A stretch of 64,000 bases of DNA, taken from Steromphala cineraria (Eukaryota > Mollusca > Gastropoda > Trochida > Trochidae). Location of the stretch: NCBI GenBank assembly GCA_916613615.1, contig OU744731.1, forward strand, positions 50,072,645 to 50,136,644, in the 5' to 3' direction. This document shows positions 35,235-44,266 of this stretch, piece by piece; the stretch's first letter is position 1; every line of letters begins with the position of its first letter. The notes under the pieces were generated by a model. That model saw only the letters and a program-made list of their open reading frames with translations. It ran no database searches and was not told the origin of the DNA. The translations under genes and the position numbers were made by a program.

Positions 35235-37032
35235 AGAGCTTGGAATGTTACGACAGGTTTGTGTGTGGATGGGTTAGGGACGTACGTGTTTATTGTGTTG
35301 CTAGGCAGTCAACCAAGGCAGTGAGGGCTCGTGTTTTACATTCCCAGAGGTTGTCAGAACCACGTCTGAATCCCTGGATCATTGCAGGTGAAGAATCTAA
35401 AATTCTTTCAGCACATTGTGACTGTAAAGCTGGACTAGGTGAATGTTGTTCCCATGTTGCTTCGCTACTTTTTTACTTGGAAGCCACTACCAGATTGAGG
35501 CAAAAGAGAACTATGACAGAGATAAAAGCCTACTGGATGTTACCAACTTCTAGAACTGGGGTATCGATGTCTGCTTTAAAAGAAATCGATTTTACTTCAG
35601 CAAAAGCTCTAAGAAATCAACTTGACAGGAAGATCAACAGTGACATACCCAATCATGCCCCTAAACATGATGAAACAACAGAAGGCATTTGCACTGAGCT
35701 TGACAATTTTGTAATTTCACAAGATGCATATGACATTTTCTACAATGCCATCAAAGTAGATAGGCCATCTATGTTTTTCAGTTAACAGGCAGTTCAACAA
35801 GGATTATGTACCAGAAAGCCTCTGTGCAAAATATCCTCTTTTTCTCAGTAAGCTCCGAGATGAAAACTTTACAAGCATGAGTCGTGAGGACCTACTTGAA
35901 CATTGTCAGTCACTGTTGTGACTGATGAGGAAGCCATCCATGTTGAAGCAGTAACACGAGGACAGGCCAACAGTGCACTTTTGCATCGCTTCCGTACAGG
36001 AAGAACAACAGCGTCAAAGATGAAGTCGGTCTGTTCAACATCGACAGAAAACCCATCAATGAGCCTTTTGCGACAGACATGCAGGCCATCAGAATACAGA
36101 TTCAAAAATGATGCTATGAAATGGGGTTGTGAACACGAAGAAACAGCCAGGAAACAGTATTTCGATAGGCTAGCGACAATCCACAACAACTGCAAGATGG
36201 AGACTTGTGGATTATTCCTTAACTCACCATATCCACACATTGGGGCTTCACCAGATGGGTTAGTTGAATGTGACTGCAAGGTTGCATTGAGGTCAAATGT
36301 CCTTTTTGTATGAGGAATGAACATGTGAAAGCTGGCAAACACTTCTGTTTGGAACAAACGCCTGAAGGATTGAGACTGAAACACACGCCTATTACTACCA
36401 GGTCCAGACACAGATGTTTATGTATGAAGCGGACTATTGTGACTTTATTATGTGGACAAAAGATGATATATTTGTAGAAAGGATTGAACCACATTCAGAA
36501 AAAGGAGAGGAAATTGTCAATCTATCCTCAAAATTCTTTGCCACTGTTGTACTCCCCGAGCTTGTTGCTGGCTTCTATTCAGTGAAGACCGATTCTGTTC
36601 ATGATAAGGGAACCAACAAGAAACAGTATGGACAAAAGAAGGAAACCAAACCACTCTCCGAATGTGTGGACAACACTAATAAACCTGAAGAGACAACAAG
36701 GTCAAAGAAGACCCCAGGACAAGTTAAAAAGAAGCCAAGGAAATCCATGACAAAGTCCACAGAGTCCATTCATTCAACATCAACACTTCTTCCACTTTCA
36801 CCACGCAACAGCCCAAACAGTTGTTTCAATACAACTGATGAAAACATCAACCTCTACTGCATCTGCAAAGGAGAAAAGATGGAACATTGATTGCCTGTGA
36901 TTCAAATGATTGTCCAACCCAAACGTATGAGTGGTTTCACCTGTGCTGCATGAAGCAGAAAGAAGTATTGACTGGTATTGTCCAGACTGTCTTGAAAGAA
37001 AATTTCTCAAGAGCTTGAAATGTAAACGATGA
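35235..37032 (+). pseudogene. SWIM - YqaJ-type nuclease - PHD finger protein, accessory gene of a DNA transposon
   Basis: In order: FVCGWVRDVRVYCVARQ; a SWIM zinc finger CDCKAGLGECCSH (about 35418-35456); then RGQANSALLHRFRTGRTTASK, SPDGLVECDC (catalytic Asp), IEVKCPFC (Glu and Lys) and YYQVQTQMF. These are the motifs of the YqaJ/lambda-exonuclease fold. A basic Ser/Thr-rich linker follows. Then comes a PHD finger, YCICKGE, LIACDSNDC, YEWFHLCCMKQKE, WYCPDC, with all C4HC3 ligands present. The gene is broken by frameshifts near 35785, 36275, 36390, 36880 and 36970. The 5' part is lost: the frame is fused to a LINE tail. AATAAA overlaps the stop (37033). It converges on the THAP transposase. 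From memory, ISL2EU-type transposons pair such genes; not verified here. Confidence 0.8.
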
Positions 37033-37145
37033 ATAAATAATCTGGCCTGTGAACTATATCCGATATTGTATGAAATTGTAGTGAAACTCTTAGAAGCCTG
37101 CAAAAGGTTTTTACCACAAAAAAACAAACAAACAAAAACCAAAAA

Positions 37146-37220
37146 CACATCTCTGCAGTATATCTCATACATTGAGATTCCTGAGCTGCACTGATGAGCC
37201 TTGGGGAGGCGAAACATGTT
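37146..37220 (+). ncRNA. Hammerhead ribozyme, type III, plus strand, cleavage triplet mutated
   Basis: The core CUGAUGA (37191-37197) and GAAA (37211-37214) flank stem II, GCCU/AGGC with loop UGGGG. Stem I is UGCAG (37154-37158) with CUGCA (37186-37190). It extends past an internal loop into a second helix AUCUCA/UGAGAU (37162-37167 with 37173-37178). Stem III pairs ACAU (37147-37150) with AUGU (37216-37219), and U37152 with A37214. The triplet before the expected cut (after 37153) is CUC. The first C faces C37215 where a G is needed, so one stem III pair is broken. It lies 114 nt after the stop codon of the SWIM-YqaJ-PHD gene, on its strand. Activity is probably reduced or lost. Confidence 0.75.
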
Positions 37221-37302
37221 CAAGTTTAATTAGTTCAAGTTGGATTAGTGTGTGTTTTCATTGTGTATTATAAGTATACACATGTGACTGTCATCATTAG
37301 TA

Positions 37303-37452
37303 GGAGCTCTTTTAAACAAGATGCCACATGATAGGTCAGGAGCTCTTTTAAACAGGATGCCACATGATAGGTCAGGAACTCTTGGAGCTCTTTTAAACAA
37401 GATGCCACATGATAGGTCAGGAGCTCTTTTAAACAAGATGCCACATGATAGG
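37303..37452. repeat. 36-bp tandem repeat, four copies
   Basis: Units of AGGAGCTCTTTTAAACAAGA followed by TGCCACATGATAGGTC begin near 37303, 37339, 37384 and 37420. A 10-bp partial unit (AGGAACTCTT) sits between the second and third. The array lies between the two hammerhead motifs. Confidence 0.9.
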
Positions 37453-37720
37453 TTTGCACAACTATAGTTGTGGTTAGCACCCTAAGTGTTAAATTTCTTA
37501 TATGGAAAACATGTACTTTGTTACCTTAACTACAAGTACATACTGTACTCTGCAATAGATCTCTCTCTCATTAGCAACCAAATCGATACATCACAAGGTT
37601 TGTCATACTGTCATGACAGTTACACTGTCATACAACTTTAAGTTCTAAATTCAGAAACATACATGGCTCTGAGGAAATGTGGTAAAGTATGATAATGATC
37701 ATTCTTACCATTTGTTATTA

Positions 37721-37822
37721 TAAACATGTTTCGCCTCTCCCAAGGCTCATCAGTGCAGCTTGGGTTATCCACTATTATGAATTGTGTCAATTCAAATAAT
37801 GAATAAACTGCAGACATTTTTG
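37721..37822 (-). ncRNA. Hammerhead ribozyme, type III, minus strand, canonical GUC site
   Basis: Positions are plus-strand, read downwards. Stem III 5' side AAAAU (37821-37817) leads to U37816 and GUC (37815-37813). Cleavage is expected between 37813 and 37812. Stem I is UGCAG (37812-37808) with CUGCA (37758-37754). It is extended by AUUAU and GAAUUG (37800-37788, UU bulge) paired with CAAUUC and AUAAU (37784-37774). The core CUGAUGA is 37753-37747. Stem II is GCCU/AGGC (37746-37743 with 37736-37733), loop UGGGAG. GAAA is 37732-37729. Stem III 3' side CAUGUUU (37728-37722) pairs with one mismatch (G37725 with A37818). It starts about 40 nt after the transposase stop codon, on that strand. 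All conserved core positions are present. Confidence 0.85.
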
Positions 37823-37862
37823 TTTTTTTGGGGTTTTTTTTAATTGTTTTTTTGGGGGGTGT

Positions 37863-39791
37863 TTAATCGAAAGGTATCACAGATAGGCACATATTGGTGA
37901 GGGCACAGCAAACGAAGACGATCTTGTCAAGAGCAACACATTTATCTCCAGGTTTGGAAATGAGATAGTCAATTGGGCAGGTAGCTCCAAGAATCTGAAA
38001 TTTCTGTCGAACAGTTCCAATGACCCTTTCCACATGTATCCTTACATTGGCAATTTTTCGTGTTGATGCCACCTCAGGACCACTTAGCTGCTGCTTCCCT
38101 CTCATGAAACGGGGGATTTAACCTCGGCTCCAACTAATGCTACCACTTCCTCAATATCAAAATTTCGATCTGCAAGTAGCAAGTCTCCATTAATCAAATT
38201 GTCCAAAAATTTGTAATTGGCTGTCACTTGTCACTTGTTCTCCCACCCCATCCCTCAGAAATAAAGCTCACAGTTCCCTTGGGGGTTATTCCTATGAGGT
38301 ACTTGGCAGTGTTATGGTGTTTGTAGTTTGACCATGTTTGTGCATGTGCTGTCATGTTGGATGGCCTGTCAATAAAAATCTCGAAGCAGTCTATAATGCA
38401 TGTAACCCTCCTACCAAAGTTTTTTCGAAACACCATAGGCATGGTCTCGTGCAGTTCATCACGATTTGGCCACCTGACAAAGGGTTGAAAGGCCAAATAC
38501 ATATGATTTAAGGTTTCCATGAATGCTCTTGATATGGTAGTTTTAGAAACTCCAAAACGATAACTGAGATCCATGACAGGCAAGTTGAGTCGTAGTCTCA
38601 TTAGTGTCACAATTATCCTTTGAAATTTGGTCAGAACTGTATTTCTGTTATCACTCATCCTTTGGGCCAGTAAGTTGAAGAGAGCCATAAGTGTGACATG
38701 ACTTGGCAAGCCAGTGTAGTACTTCACTTTGTCGGAGTCTTGAAAGTCCTCTGGCCCAGTAGCTTTCATCTTGTGGACAATGTTCTTGAGACATTCCTTC
38801 TCCTCTCTCAGCTTTTTGTTTTCATCTTTCAGTCCTGCTATATCTCTGTTTGCCAGTTCTAGCTTCTCAACATCAGATAACTACTCGAGGTCACAGTCCG
38901 ACTCATGGAGATGAGGATCAGTACTACACAAATCTGTCGTAATATCTTCTTTCCAATAAGAACTAAGTTCGAGCAAACTGAGTGCAGCATCTGTCTGTTT
39001 CCTGAACTCCGTTCTGTTCTTTCGACGTTCATGCCTTTGGGCTGCTTAAGATGGGGATGCTGGTCTCTCATAACCTAAGTTCTTGTTTGGAACCCAATCT
39101 GGATTTGTCTCATCATAGGGATGTCGCTTTCCTGTTGAAAACAAAGAGATGCACTTCAATAACTACAGTTTAGATAAGAGGTCCATTTATCTGTAAAAAC
39201 AAGAAAATGTATCAAATAATTTCCTTATTAATTAACTTTTATATATTATGTTTGACATTTCAAACTGAAATAAATACAGTTTATGAATAAGAGACATATT
39301 TAACCATGTTAACTGTAAAAACAAGAAAATAAATAATTTCCATAATAAGTTACTTTTACATATTGTCCGACATTGCACCCTAGATCTACAATAACTGTAA
39401 AATGGGTGTCTTGGTTTTACAAGTCTGCCATCATCCAATCAAGGTTCATTGACATGTGGTAAGACAACCATATTGCCAGCTCTTTGTTAGCGGTGTATAC
39501 AAAAATCTAGACTCCCTCATTCAAAATAATTACTTATTACTCATGAAAATTATGAAGGTGTGAAGTTTCGTAACACTTACCTGAAATGAAATGGTCAGAA
39601 CAGACGCGAAAGTATTCATATGACTGTACGTCTGCATGGTTTATAGCGGCGATCCATAGGCGTCGTCGCCTCTCTGTTTTGCCTTTTGTGTCCTCGCCCT
39701 GATTCGTTATCACTTTAGCAACACGATAGAAACTCTTTTTGTCCCTCTCACCCTTATTCGAACAGCTGACAATAGCACGATGCACCGGCAT
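37863..39791 (-). pseudogene. THAP-DDE transposase (DDE_Tnp_4 type), spliced, decayed
   Basis: Exon 1 (39791-39581) encodes a THAP DNA-binding domain: IVSCSN, KSFYRV, RRRLWIAAINHADV, YFRVCSDHFISG. The first Cys ligand is Arg (CGT). The intron runs 39580-39132 (GTAAGTG...TTTCAACAG, phase 1). Exon 2 resumes GKRHPYDETNPDWVPNKNLG, then a coiled coil ([19 protein letters not shown]) and [17 protein letters not shown] helix-turn-helix ([14 protein letters not shown]) follows. The DDE residues lie in [19 protein letters not shown] and RIHVERVIG. Lesions: in-frame stops near 39049 and 38881, and a frameshift from a 7-bp tandem duplication (AAGTGAC) near 38222. It stands tail to tail with the SWIM-YqaJ-PHD gene. 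Confidence 0.88.
39175..39400. repeat. Imperfect tandem duplication inside the transposase intron
   Basis: CTGTAAAAACAAGAAAAT and the following AATAATTTCC and ACTTTTA.ATATT motifs occur around 39190-39262 and again around 39310-39366. This gives two copies of roughly 115 bp. Confidence 0.7.
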
Positions 39792-39896
39792 TATCGTTGT
39801 TTACAGTGACTGAGCAAACACAACAGAATAGCTATCCCTCCAACATGGCCGCCGGCAGTGCATTGTGGGATTGTTTCTAAAAGACGGTAACTCTCT

Positions 39897-40062
39897 ATAG
39901 GCCCAAAAGCTTCGTGTCGCTTCTTCTCAACAAGGTCTACCTGCCTGGTTGGTTTCGATAGCTTCAGCCGTTTTGGCTGAATCTTGTTGACAAATATTGG
40001 GGAACAAGAAAAACCCACGCCAATAACAATAAGGATTCAGCCTTGTGGCTGAATCCTTAATT
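39897..40062. repeat. Dispersed repeat ending in a GGATTCAGCC hairpin, copy 1
   Basis: It is collinear with 51390-51600. Shared blocks include CCCAAAAGCTT, CTCAACAAGGTCTAC, ATAGC.TCAGCCGTTT and ACGCCAATAACAATAAGGAT. It ends in an inverted repeat TAAGGATTCAGCC...GGCTGAATCCTTA (about 40030-40059). It begins about 100 bp upstream of the THAP transposase start, which sets an outer limit for the right end of that element. Confidence 0.8.
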
Positions 40063-40439
40063 AGAAATCTAACTGACATCGCCAAGCTCATATATGAAAA
40101 CGAAAGGTTTTATATTCAGCAAAAAATTGCTCGTGAATTTGCTCTGTGTCGCTCCAAAATGACACAGAATGGCATTGCTTGTTATCTCTATAATATATAA
40201 AGACAACTGAATACTATTTAGATAACATTTAACCAAAATGAAGCCTGTTTCAACAAAGATTATCATCTTAAACTTACTTTTAAGGCGTTTTCTTTACATA
40301 TTTTGACGAAAACATACAGGCAAATGGCGGCCGCCATGACATTTCGTTCACCAAAGAAAGATAACTATGACCTGTTCTTGTGTAAGAGGGATTTTTTTTT
40401 GACGTACGCTTCGTTCATGACTAGGGCTCATTACTTACA

Positions 40440-40560
40440 TTTTACCACACACTATGAATTAACATGGGATAGAATTTGGAAATGTGAATATTAAACGTCG
40501 TAGTATTATTATCTTTGAGGCTGTGACGTGGTTGGATATTCATCCGCCGTTCTGATTTTT
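40440..40560. repeat. Dispersed repeat B, copy 1
   Basis: It matches 55725-55815 in reverse complement. Shared sequence includes AATGTGAATATT.AACGTCGTA, GAGGCTGTGACGTGGTT and ATATTCATCCGCCGTT. Confidence 0.75.
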
Positions 40561-40599
40561 GCCGAATCTTGCATGATATACTTGGATTTGTTATATTAG

Positions 40600-40967
40600 A
40601 ACTCTATAAGTGTCACCCTGGAGCCCTACTGTGTTGTGCAACAAAAACTGCGCACTTAAAAGATCCCACGAATTCATGTCAGTGGCTGAATGGTGGATAT
40701 ATGAACACCTGCATACGCTGAGCTGTCGGTTATCAACGTCAGAAGTGTTGGACAAACTGCTGTGACTATGTGTCTCAGTTCCCCCAGCTGTGAATGGGTA
40801 CCCTGTGAGGCATAGAGTGATCCCTCACCTGAGCGACACATATGGATGCCGGTTGACTACTCCCCAGGGAGTTGAATTGGAATAATGACAGTGAAGGGGA
40901 ACAACAAGCGCCTTGAGCAACCACGAGTGAATGGATATGCTCGCTATATAAATATTCATATAATAGT
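40600..40967 (+). repeat. SINE-like repeat with a conserved GCGCCTTGAGCA tail
   Basis: Non-coding block ending GCGCCTTGAGCAACCACGAG, then TGAATGGATATGCTCGCTAT, then ATAAATATTC. The same tail occurs at 25990-26058. Inside are TGTGAATGGGTACCCTGTGA and similar pieces. I recall tails of this kind being common in molluscan genomes, which fits the host inference. I see no clear RNA polymerase III A box. Confidence 0.55.
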
Positions 40968-40969
40968 GA

Positions 40970-42470
40970 ATTATAATTTCTGACGGTGACAATCAACAAA
41001 ACCCTTATGTTTATAAATACTGTTTATAAAACAGTTTTTTAATCTACATTCTAAAAGATACACACAAATGGCAATTATCACTGTGGATTTTTTACCGTGG
41101 TGATTTGAACGAGAAAGAAAAGGAACATAGTGAATGGTTATTTATATATATGTTCTCATTCAACATACATCTTATTTACGAGTGGTAGTTGTCTTAATGA
41201 TATCATGCACCAATTCGATTTTTATTGAAAATGTTTGCTTTTAATACATGCAGCATATAGGGATAGTCACATTCGCATTAACGAATCAGACAACTGCCGT
41301 CAAATGAAGTCCCAGTAGCCTATACATATTTGTTTGATATTTTGCTGAGACTGTCCTTGCTATTTGGCGTTTTATATAAACCTACGCTGTACACATATAG
41401 CGTTTTCCATAAGCTTTGGCTCGATAAATGTTGGTAGATACGAAGATTGAATCAAGAGCTAGCTGTAAGACGACACGCCCCAGCTGAGTGGGCGGAGCCA
41501 GTCACGCTCCTGGGCGTTAACAAAGCGTTTGCTTGTAAGACGGGATATAAAATGTAAAATAGTAGCCATTTTAAGTTCCATAATGACTTGGTTGTAATTA
41601 TATTTATTGCATTCCAATAGATGATTTTAATGGCGATAACCATCTGTTATTAAATTACATAACTTATTCACTTATTGTTTTGAGTATGGAGTGGCAATTA
41701 ACCACTTGAGGAAAGGTAATCTCACCCCTTTTGTTAAACCAGGCAGTACTCATCTTAGATGCCTACCTACCTTGTACAATTTACTGTGCTGTTTCGGATC
41801 AAAGGGTTTCAAAGAACCTTGAAAATAATAACTTACTAAGAGAAGAACACAAAAGGTTTAGGAAACAAAAGTGCGACGAAGAACAGATATATACATATGT
41901 TCTATGATTAAGAATAGAAAATCTGCAAAACAAAGTACTGTTTGTGGAGTTACAGATTAAGATACAGTGAATGTTTATAATATGAATCGTTTAAGACTTG
42001 GGTCTCAGGGAAAATGTATAACAGTATTAAATCTCTCTATGTTATGGATAAAGCATGACCCTCGGGTATCATTTAAAATAAAGAATGTTTGTGCGCAGGA
42101 TTTGCCAAATTTCAAAGAGCAAATCACGTCTTTTATATCTAATAATGCCAACAAATGATGTCTTATCTAATGTATAAAGCGTCAACTAGTTTGCAGTGTC
42201 AAAAATAGGATTGGTGTTTCTTTTTTAAAAGTGATCGTCAGTTGACACTTTGACTTTAACACACAAAAATCATGAACTACAACGTTTGGCGTGCAGGACG
42301 ATTATGTTCATAATAACCTCAATTCGAGGGAAAATTACTCGAATACTTCCCTTTCCGTGTGAGTCATAAGGAAATTAAGACCTCCTAAAACAATGGACTG
42401 GTGTCACTAAAGGTTTATGATAAAATGTACAGTGTGCTGTTAAAGTAATTGAATATGTGGCACCTACATA
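40970..42470. other. Spacer without recognisable gene
   Basis: AT-rich and without long open frames. A 63-codon plus frame at 41967-42158 has no recognisable similarity. Confidence 0.45.
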
Positions 42471-42474
42471 AAGA

Positions 42475-42950
42475 AGAAGAAGAAAAATATTTTATTTATG
42501 TGTCATGCAGTACATGGTCAGTTTAGGACATCGCATAATAAAAAACTATAAAAGGTCGTACCAACCGGCCACAAGGCCTATGAGACAATTGAAAAACTTT
42601 CATGTATAAAAGATAAATGTGAAATACAAACATATACAAAAAAAGTTTAATGTTATATTAAGGTTATATTGGGGATAATAGCGTGTTTTCGTCTATTACA
42701 CATCTTTACTAATAGAGCGGCAAGAGGCTTTACAAACCTCTCATTACGTAATAAGAATACAGATTGGGCGGTTGAGGACAACTGTGTAAAGAAATGATTG
42801 ACACGAGAAATATCCTGTCATAAATTATACCTGAGACCCGAATAAAAATCATACTCATCAAGAAAATGCATTTCATCTTCAATGGTATTGTGGTTGCAGA
42901 ATTTACAAATCCTATTCTCTGAAGGTGTTTAATATGGAAGGTACTCCTTT
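42475..42950 (-). pseudogene. LINE 3'-terminal fragment
   Basis: The minus strand reads ICKFCNHNTIEDEMHFLDEYDFYSGLRY, a LINE C-terminal Cys/His motif. After a stop it continues FVKPLAALLVKMCNRRKH, then a 3' UTR with an A/T-rich end and an AATAAAATATTTTTCTTC tail (about 42475-42500). The CTTCTT microsatellite-like end is typical of LINE 3' termini. The element is 5'-truncated. Confidence 0.75.
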
Positions 42951-43055
42951 TTAAGCTCGCATTGACTGATCTGTGGCTGTCATATCAATAGTTATAAGAA
43001 CTTTATTTCCCACCAGGTTCTCAGCTGTGGACGCAAGAAAGACGCTGATGTTGTA

Positions 43056-43320
43056 ATTGCAGGTGTATGTTTAAATCAAAAAGTGTCCTAAGAAAACATA
43101 TACTTTCGAAGCATAATTCAGAAAGCCTGTCATTCAAATGCAGTGAATGTGATTTAATGTCGTTTATTGACAGGTCGTCTCTAACAGCCCACCAAACAAC
43201 CCTCAGTGCGATACATGTTCAATTGTCCAAGTTGCGAGGCCTATTTCGTTAGAAAAGACAATATGCAAGACCATGTTAATGTAGTCCACCATTGCGAACA
43301 CTGTAACAAAATGCGGTTAT
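43056..43320 (+). pseudogene. C2H2 zinc-finger gene fragment
   Basis: Three to four C2H2 units can be read with frameshifts: CRCMFKSKSVLRKHILSKH, FKCSECDLMSFIDRSSLTAHQ and FNCPSCEAYFVRKDNMQDHV ending NVVHH, then CEHCNK. The spacing of Cys and His is right in the first and third. The second has lost its last His. It may be part of a host zinc-finger gene or of a transposon-borne one; flanks give no hint. Confidence 0.7.
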
Positions 43321-43756
43321 TGCTACTAATCCCATTTATCCAAATCAGCTTAAGTAATAATACCTTTAGCTGTCGTTAAGATACCTGTTGTTGGCAACTG
43401 GGCCTGTCTAGCTATTTAAGGCCAGGACTGCAGCTTAAGAAGGCAGATCGACCTACCCCTCGAGTCTCACCCACAGCTGATATGTGAGAGACGAATGAAG
43501 TCGGAAGATGGCCCAGGGAAGGCGGACGTGGAGGGTGGTCAACAATAGTATTCAGATAGAATCATTGTTGTAATAAAACCAAGAAAATCCAGTCCTCATC
43601 CTTGTTGAATCTTTGAAGTGTGCTGATTGTGCTTAAACAGGGTACCGTCTTGTCTTGGCTTGTCTTTTGGTGGACTTTTAGAGACGACCTGTCAATCAAA
43701 GGTGTTTTTGGGCGGGTATACCTGGATCTCTTTTCCTTGACTTTTCAAACATTTCT

Positions 43757-44266
43757 TTGCTACCTGATGAACGTCCTGAAGATCTTTACCAGCTTCTCGT
43801 CGCATTCATGGAAGATAACTTTCTGAAATCTGATGGTGGCATCTCTCATCATGGTGAACAAACTCCTGAGGATAAAGAATTGTCCCCATCTCTTGAGAAC
43901 TTTATTGTACTGACATGGCTTAACCTTATACACAAGGACTTACCTAGATTAGTGAAGCAACGCTATGGGACAGAACTACGTTCTCACACACTGGCATCAA
44001 TAAAACCTTAAATCTCTCAAGCAATGTCCTCTGTTCGGGATGAAATCATAACAAGATAAGATATGAAGGTTATGAGAGCTTCTGCGTCTGTTCCTACCCA
44101 TGACAGACAGAAGCACCACCAATCTTACCACTTCCCTAACAGGAAAGGAGACAAGTCATGTCCACTTTGTAAGCTTGCAAAACGACCTGATCGTCATTTT
44201 CTTAGCAAGTGCAACTACCTTCCAGCAAGCGACAAGCGATACCTTGCCAAAGCTTGACAGATTATC
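43757..44266 (+). pseudogene. Gypsy gag pseudogene
   Basis: It reads [40 protein letters not shown] and [20 protein letters not shown] (capsid-like region). After stops comes a Cys/His nucleocapsid motif [20 protein letters not shown]. Stop codons at about 44009 and 44057 and a frameshift disrupt it. The protein would package element RNA. Confidence 0.75.

Noticed and set aside
36010..36900. A functional, expressed host nuclease gene
   Set aside because: Multiple frameshifts across the YqaJ and PHD regions and loss of the 5' part indicate a pseudogene in this copy.
37184..37758. A MITE bounded by the roughly 36-bp inverted repeats
   Set aside because: The inverted repeats are fully explained by two hammerhead cores on opposite strands, the pairing extends outside them, and no target duplication was seen; kept only as an alternative.
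43320..43757. 5' LTR for the gypsy element
   Set aside because: No segment here matches the candidate 3' LTR at 47333-47527.
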